Assembly: GCF_006715395.1 (NCBI RefSeq)
Contig: NZ_VFNC01000002.1
Coordinates: forward strand, 1,488,001 to 1,552,000
From: Streptomyces sp. SLBN-31
GTDB lineage: Bacteria; Actinomycetota; Actinomycetes; Streptomycetales; Streptomycetaceae
Direction: 5' to 3'
Length of the DNA: 64,000 bases
Positions 60,211 to 64,000 of this stretch are shown piece by piece (within the stretch, counting starts at the first letter, position 1; the number at the start of each line of letters is the position of its first letter). Under the pieces are notes generated by a model, which saw only the letters and a list, made by a program, of their open reading frames with translations, was not told the DNA's origin and made no database searches. Made by a program: the position numbers and the translations under genes.

Positions 60211-60855
60211 TCAGACGGCCCGGTTGCGCCGCCGCGCCAGTTCGTCGGCCGGGTTGGATCCCACCAGGGTCTCGCCGGTGTCGATGCGCTCGCCGTGCAG
60301 CTGGGACAGCGCGCTCTCGACGTCCCGCCAGACCACCCCGACGGCGATGCCGAAGATGCCCTGGCCGCCCTGGAGCAGTGCGTGGACCTCGTCGGGCGAG
60401 GTGCACTCGTAGACCGTGGCGCCGTCGCTCATCAGCGTCATGCGCTCAAGGTCCCGGAAGCCGCTCTCCCGCAGGTGCTGCACCGCGGTACGGATGTTCT
60501 GCAGCGACACACCGGTGTCCAGGAAGCGCTTCACGATCTTCAGGACGACGACGTCCCGGAAGCTGTAGAGCCGCTGCGTCCCGGAACCGTACGCGGGCCG
60601 CACGCTCGGCTCCACGAGCCCCGTGCGCGCCCAGTAGTCCAGTTGCCGGTAGGTGATGCCGGCGGCCGCGCAGGCCGTCGGCCCGCGGTAGCCGATCTCC
60701 TCGGACGCCATCGACGCCGCCCCTCCGCTGCTCGGCACGGCCGCAGGTCGCTGCGGAACGTGGTCGGCCGCGTTGCTCTGAAGCGGGTACGGTCCGCTGT
60801 CCCCGGGACCACGTCCGGGGGCACCCCCAGCCGTACCGTCGCCGCTGCTTCTCAC
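60211..60855 (-). CDS. MerR-family transcriptional regulator
   Basis: A 214-residue regulator. A 45-residue disordered leader (Gly/Ala/Pro) precedes the MerR wHTH (YRGPTACAAAGITYRQLDYW, then ARTGLVEPSVRPAYGSGTQR, LYSFRDVVVLKIVKRFLDTG). The GTG at 60855 follows GGAGG. This matches the position of the Rv1830-type MerR next to DUF151 in mycobacteria. Upstream lie two perfect palindromes (60924-60941 and 61039-61054). Confidence 0.9.
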   Translation of the reverse strand: MRSSGDGTAGGAPGRGPGDSGPYPLQSNAADHVPQRPAAVPSSGGAASMASEEIGYRGPTACAAAGITYRQLDYWARTGLVEPSVRPAYGSGTQRLYSFRDVVVLKIVKRFLDTGVSLQNIRTAVQHLRESGFRDLERMTLMSDGATVYECTSPDEVHALLQGGQGIFGIAVGVVWRDVESALSQLHGERIDTGETLVGSNPADELARRRNRAV

Positions 60856-60923
60856 GCCGACCTCCGTCCTTGACCTGCCTCCTCGACGGTAGGCAGCCAC
60901 CAGGGGTGCGTCAACGACCGCCA

Positions 60924-61054
60924 CACTCGGCACGCCGAGTGATAATCACCCTGAGAGTGGTTTCCCGTGCCCCACCGCGGGGAAAGGCTAGCCGAATGCG
61001 CTCGGAGCGAGCCGCAGGACGCTCGCACTGGCCCCTGGCAAATGCGGGCATTTG
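60924..61054. promoter_or_regulatory. Palindromic sites before the MerR gene
   Basis: CACTCGGC-ac-GCCGAGTG (60924-60941) is a perfect 8-2-8 inverted repeat, overlapped by GTGAT-a-ATCAC (60939-60949). CAAATGC-gg-GCATTTG (61039-61054) is a second perfect 7-2-7 repeat in the same gap, 64 bp past the DUF151 stop. On the minus strand a TTGACG and TACCGT pair with a 17-base spacer lies downstream of the first palindrome. The second may be a terminator instead. Confidence 0.55.
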
Positions 61055-61117
61055 AGCCGTGATCGCCTGCGAACCGGCCACTCACGGACCACCGGGGTCC
61101 GCCGGGCCGGCCCCGCC

Positions 61118-61591
61118 TCACTGACTGCTGGTTCCGAAGTCCTCCGGCGAGATCTGGTCGAGGAACTCGCGGAACTTCTCCACCTCGTCCTCCTGCTCGT
61201 CCGGGATCGCGATGCCCGCGTCGTCGAGCACACCGTCGCTGCCGTAGATCGGCGTACCGGTGCGCAGCGCCAGCGCTATGGCGTCGGACGGACGGGCGCT
61301 CACCTCGACCCCGCTGGCGAACACCAGCTCGGCGTAGAAGACGCCCTCACGCAGGTCGGTGATGCGCACTTCGGTGAGCTCCTGGCCGACGGCCTCCAGC
61401 ACGTCCTTGAACAGGTCGTGGGTCAGCGGTCGCGCGGGGGCCATGCCCTGCTGGGCGAAGGCGATCGCCGTCGCCTCCCCCGGCCCGATCCAGATGGGGA
61501 GGTAGCGGTCGCCTCCCACTTCACGCAGGAGCACGATCGGTTGGTTGGAGGGCATTTCGACCCGGACACCTACGACATCGAGCTCGTTCAC
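61118..61591 (-). CDS. Bifunctional nuclease family (DUF151) protein
   Basis: A 157-residue protein that starts MNELDVVGVRVEMPSNQPIV and contains LPIWIGPGEATAIAFAQQGM, then a DVLEAVGQELTEVRITDLRE and VSARPSDAIALALRTGTPIY. These are the DUF151 signatures. The family includes plant bifunctional nucleases; bacterial roles are uncertain. It sits between a MerR gene and FtsR, as in mycobacteria (Rv1829). Confidence 0.93.
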   Translation of the reverse strand: MNELDVVGVRVEMPSNQPIVLLREVGGDRYLPIWIGPGEATAIAFAQQGMAPARPLTHDLFKDVLEAVGQELTEVRITDLREGVFYAELVFASGVEVSARPSDAIALALRTGTPIYGSDGVLDDAGIAIPDEQEDEVEKFREFLDQISPEDFGTSSQ

Positions 61592-61676
61592 ACAGCAACC
61601 CTAGGACGTGCCCGGGACGTTTGGGTAGTCGGGCAGGAAACGGGGGGACGATCCGGCCTTGCGGCGCATGCCCGGC

Positions 61677-62417
61677 TCAGGGCAGTCGCACACCGAGCGC
61701 GGTCTGCACAAGAGCCGCGTGCAGCTTCACCGTGAGCGCCGCCAGCTCCTTCGTACGGGCCTCCGCGTGGGCCCTGGTCTGCGGATTGCGGTGCCGCTTC
61801 AGCGGGGCCACCACCTGGTCCACGAGCCCCGCCTCGCGGTCGGCGGCGGCCTTCATCGCCCTCAGGTGCCGCGGCTCGATCCCGAACCGCCCCAGTTCCA
61901 CCACGAGGGAGGCGACGGTGACCGCCTCCGCGTCGTACGACCCGTCCGGCATCGGAGTGAGCAGACCGTACGACTCCCACTCCTTGAGCTGCTCCTCGCC
62001 GATCTCGGCGGCGGCGAGCAGCTCGTCCTTCCCGATCCTGGCGGCCGTCGGCCCCTCCAGGGGCTCCAGGGCGGCCTCACCGTCCCGCTGACGGCCCACC
62101 GCGGGCAGCGCCACGGCCTCGCCGCGCTCCATGGCGTCCAGGTGCTCTCGGATCACCTTCAGCGGCAGGTAGTGGTCGCGCTGCATCCGCAGGACGTGGC
62201 CGAGGCGCTCGACGTCGCCGACCGTGAACTTGCGGTATCCGGAAGGGGTCCGCTGCGGCTCGATGAGCCCTTCCGACTCCAGGAAGCGAATCTTGGAGAT
62301 GGTGACTTCGGGAAACTCCTCGCGCAGCACGTTCAGCACTGTGCCGATGCTCATCAGACCGTCCGTGGCGGTGGTGCCGTGGCCGGCACCACCGCTCGGT
62401 GTTTGCAGCATGGACAT
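61677..62417 (-). CDS. ftsR: MerR-family regulator, FtsR orthologue
   Basis: A 246-residue MerR-type regulator. The wHTH is near residues 25-90 (SIGTVLNVLREEFPEVTISK, IRFLESEGLIEPQRTPSGYR, KFTVGDVERLGHVLRMQRDH). It matches the Rv1828/FtsR family, which in Corynebacterium activates ftsZ. The C-terminal domain has KEWESYGLLTPMPDGSYDAE. An ATG at 62411 is an alternative start. Placed between DUF151 and the FHA gene, as in mycobacteria, it links central metabolism signalling to cell division by family knowledge. Confidence 0.9.
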   Translation of the reverse strand: MSMLQTPSGGAGHGTTATDGLMSIGTVLNVLREEFPEVTISKIRFLESEGLIEPQRTPSGYRKFTVGDVERLGHVLRMQRDHYLPLKVIREHLDAMERGEAVALPAVGRQRDGEAALEPLEGPTAARIGKDELLAAAEIGEEQLKEWESYGLLTPMPDGSYDAEAVTVASLVVELGRFGIEPRHLRAMKAAADREAGLVDQVVAPLKRHRNPQTRAHAEARTKELAALTVKLHAALVQTALGVRLP

Positions 62418-62452
62418 TCCCTGGGGTCCCCCCGGACGCTGTCCGGGAGCGG

Positions 62453-63229
62453 TCAGTAGCCCTGCTGGCTCGCGTAGAAGACCAGCCGGTACTTGCCGAT
62501 CTGGACCTCGTCACCGTTGTTCAGGGCGACCTGGTCGATCCGCTCTCGGTTGACGTACGTGCCGTTGAGGCTCCCCACGTCGGCCACCGTGAACGTGCCG
62601 TCCGCACCGCGGCGGAATTCCACGTGCCGACGCGAGACCGTCACGTCGTCCAGGAAGATGTCGCTCTGCGGATGGCGGCCCGCCGTGGTCAGGTCGCCGT
62701 CCAGGAGGAAGCGGCTTCCCGAGTTCGGCCCGCGACGCACCACCAGCAGTGCGGAGCCCAGCGGCAGCGCGTCCACGGCCGCCTGCGCCTCGGGAGAGAG
62801 CGCCGGCAGCTGCGTCTGGCCGGTGACCTCGGCGTCGTAGGCCTCGATACCGGAGATGGAGATCGTGGAGGTCGTCTCGGACGGCCGCTCGGCCGCGGCT
62901 CCGCCGCGCAGCGGGGCTCCGCAGTTGGAACAGAAGCGGCTGTTCTCCGCGTTGCGGTTACCGCACCTCGTACACACCAGGGCCGACATAGGGGAAAACC
63001 CTCCACCCGTACTTGAGGTTGACGGTTGCCCGAAACCTATGCCGCCGGGCTGCGCAGGGTCAACCGACGGCGCGCCCTGACCTCCGGAAATGTCACCGCC
63101 CGGCCCAGCGACCTGGTCCCGGAAGAGGGGACGCTGGCCTTCCGCCTCGGGCTGTGCGCGATGACGAGCGGTGGCATTGTCGCTGCCCTCTCGCGCGCTC
63201 TTGCCGAACAACTTCGCAAACAACTTCAC
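62453..63229 (-). CDS. FHA-domain protein with zinc ribbon (GarA-like)
   Basis: A 258-residue protein. A 75-residue Gly/Ser/Pro-rich leader precedes a zinc ribbon (CTRCGNRNAENSRFC...C). Then comes a short PSETTSTIS segment containing ETTS, which matches the ETTS phosphorylation motif of GarA (targets of PknB and PknG). The FHA domain lies near residues 165-250 (GRHPQSDIFLDDVTVSRRHV, GSLNGTYVN). GarA binds 2-oxoglutarate dehydrogenase and glutamate enzymes and is switched by threonine phosphorylation. The GTG at 63229 has AAGGGG upstream. It lies upstream of FtsR, as in mycobacteria. Confidence 0.92.
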   Translation of the reverse strand: MKLFAKLFGKSAREGSDNATARHRAQPEAEGQRPLFRDQVAGPGGDISGGQGAPSVDPAQPGGIGFGQPSTSSTGGGFSPMSALVCTRCGNRNAENSRFCSNCGAPLRGGAAAERPSETTSTISISGIEAYDAEVTGQTQLPALSPEAQAAVDALPLGSALLVVRRGPNSGSRFLLDGDLTTAGRHPQSDIFLDDVTVSRRHVEFRRGADGTFTVADVGSLNGTYVNRERIDQVALNNGDEVQIGKYRLVFYASQQGY

Positions 63230-63419
63230 GGGCGATTCCCCTTGACCGAAACAGACCCGCCCGTGGGGCAGGACGAACCCTGACTCAATACGCCGGCCGA
63301 CCCGGACATCCTCACAACGTCCGTATCCACCAGACAGTTTCCACCACGCGCCACCCAATCGATGCGCCGACCCCCCGCAACCTCATGCCCCTGCCGGTCG
63401 CCCCCCATGCACCGCCGGT

Positions 63420-64000
63420 TCACTGGGAGGACGACCGAGCGTAGTCAGGCCGCTTCGCCGCTCGCAAGGCGTCCACGACGATCTTGTTCGATCGGCCGAC
63501 AGCGACGGTGGCCTGCTCCTTCTCGAGAGTCTGCACCACGCCTCCAGGGATGTTGAGCGCCGGTTCGAGGTCCTCCGGCTTGCCGATGACCTTGAAACGA
63601 TAGGGCGCGTTGATCTTGTTCCCGTCGACGCTCACGCTCTTGCCTGCGTCCGAGAGATAGGTGCTGGCCACGACACGTACGCCGTTCACCTGGATCGCCT
63701 CGGCCCCAGCCGCGCGCAGCTCCTGGACCGCGTCGAGCAGCATGTCCGCCTGGACCGTCCCCTTCGTGTCGTTGATCGTCATCGTGATGCCGGGCCCCTG
63801 CGCCGCCACCGTGCCCGCCAGAATGCCGAGTTGCTTCTCCTTCTCGACGGTCTGCTTGCGGGCCTCCTCGGCCTGGTCGGAGCTGTTCTCCAACTCGTCG
63901 CGCTGCTTCTGCAGCCCTTGCTTCTCGTCCTCAAGACGTTGAGTACGGTCGTCGAGTTCATCGAGGATGCGAACAAGATCTTCCTGACGCGCCCCGCGCA
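63420..64000 (-). CDS. DUF881-family protein, 5' end outside window
   Basis: The visible 193 codons belong to a DUF881 protein: a coiled-coil segment (EDEKQGLQKQRDELENS, then AEEARKQTVEKEKQLGILAG) followed by the C-terminal globular domain (GPGITMTINDTKGTVQADML, EAIQVNGVRVVASTYLSDAG). The frame is open to the edge; an internal TTG at 63893 is not the true start. Family members lie in the division cluster with small basic proteins and pgsA2. The membrane helix expected near the N-terminus is outside. Confidence 0.88.
   Translation of the reverse strand, partial: RGARQEDLVRILDELDDRTQRLEDEKQGLQKQRDELENSSDQAEEARKQTVEKEKQLGILAGTVAAQGPGITMTINDTKGTVQADMLLDAVQELRAAGAEAIQVNGVRVVASTYLSDAGKSVSVDGNKINAPYRFKVIGKPEDLEPALNIPGGVVQTLEKEQATVAVGRSNKIVVDALRAAKRPDYARSSSQ

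Overview
This is a window of high-GC actinobacterial chromosome, almost certainly Streptomyces. Coding regions have very strong third-position GC bias. Many starts are GTG, several gene pairs overlap by 4 bases, secreted proteins carry Tat-type and lipobox signals, and the gene content is typical of the genus (PadR, MocR, LysR, TetR and MarR regulators, a xylan-use locus, and DUF5999, DUF3037 and FtsR/GarA-like genes). I found no rRNA, tRNA, CRISPR array or intact transposase.

Left third (1-23 kb): accessory metabolism and small regulatory units. It opens with the 3' part of uppP. Next comes a MarR unit with a wrecked quinone oxidoreductase remnant, two LLM flavin oxidoreductases and two SDRs, and a SnoaL-like gene broken by an amber codon. 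Apolipoprotein N-acyltransferase (lnt) overlaps a Gfo/Idh oxidoreductase tail to tail. A FAD monooxygenase faces its TetR-type regulator across two palindromes. Then follow a DinB-like gene, a lipoprotein, ung, an oligopeptide-type ABC binding protein, a two-SDR operon, a HipA-like kinase/DUF3037 pair, a Rieske lipoprotein, an isochorismatase-fold protein without its catalytic Cys, and a LysR/EamA divergent pair.

Middle (22-39 kb): a MocR regulator faces a PPOX plus PaiB-like operon. Two more EamA exporters, a Clp-N protein, SRPBCC, PadR, a TPP-enzyme/cyclase operon, PhzF, a MITE-like inverted repeat, a CPBP protease, a protein joining a solute-binding region to a VWA domain, and a GCS2-family glutamate-cysteine ligase follow. 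Several perfect palindromes lie in the long gaps between 37.6 and 39 kb.

Right part (39-64 kb): a LacI regulator converges on a xylan/xylo-oligosaccharide operon (binding protein, two permeases, GH10 xylanase) with CGAAA-n-TTTCG-like sites. A TerC-like membrane protein, an RCK-type potassium-channel-like protein divergent from an APC/KUP-like permease, and a molybdate block (HTH-TOBE, modA, modB, modC, di-molbindin) come next. The window closes with gcvP under a tandem glycine riboswitch, then a PRC-barrel protein, dinB and the conserved actinobacterial cluster MerR - DUF151 - FtsR - FHA (GarA-like) - DUF881. That order matches the mycobacterial Rv1832-Rv1823 region, with the PRC-barrel and dinB genes placed inside it.

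Reading for cooperation: the xylan operon, the Mo block, the MocR/PPOX/PaiB unit and the gcv-to-cell-division cluster are coherent units. No large unknown system is obvious. The most unusual items are the regulatory palindromes, the pseudo-isochorismatase, the HipA-like/DUF3037 cassette, the solute-binding/VWA protein and the C-terminal extension of DinB.
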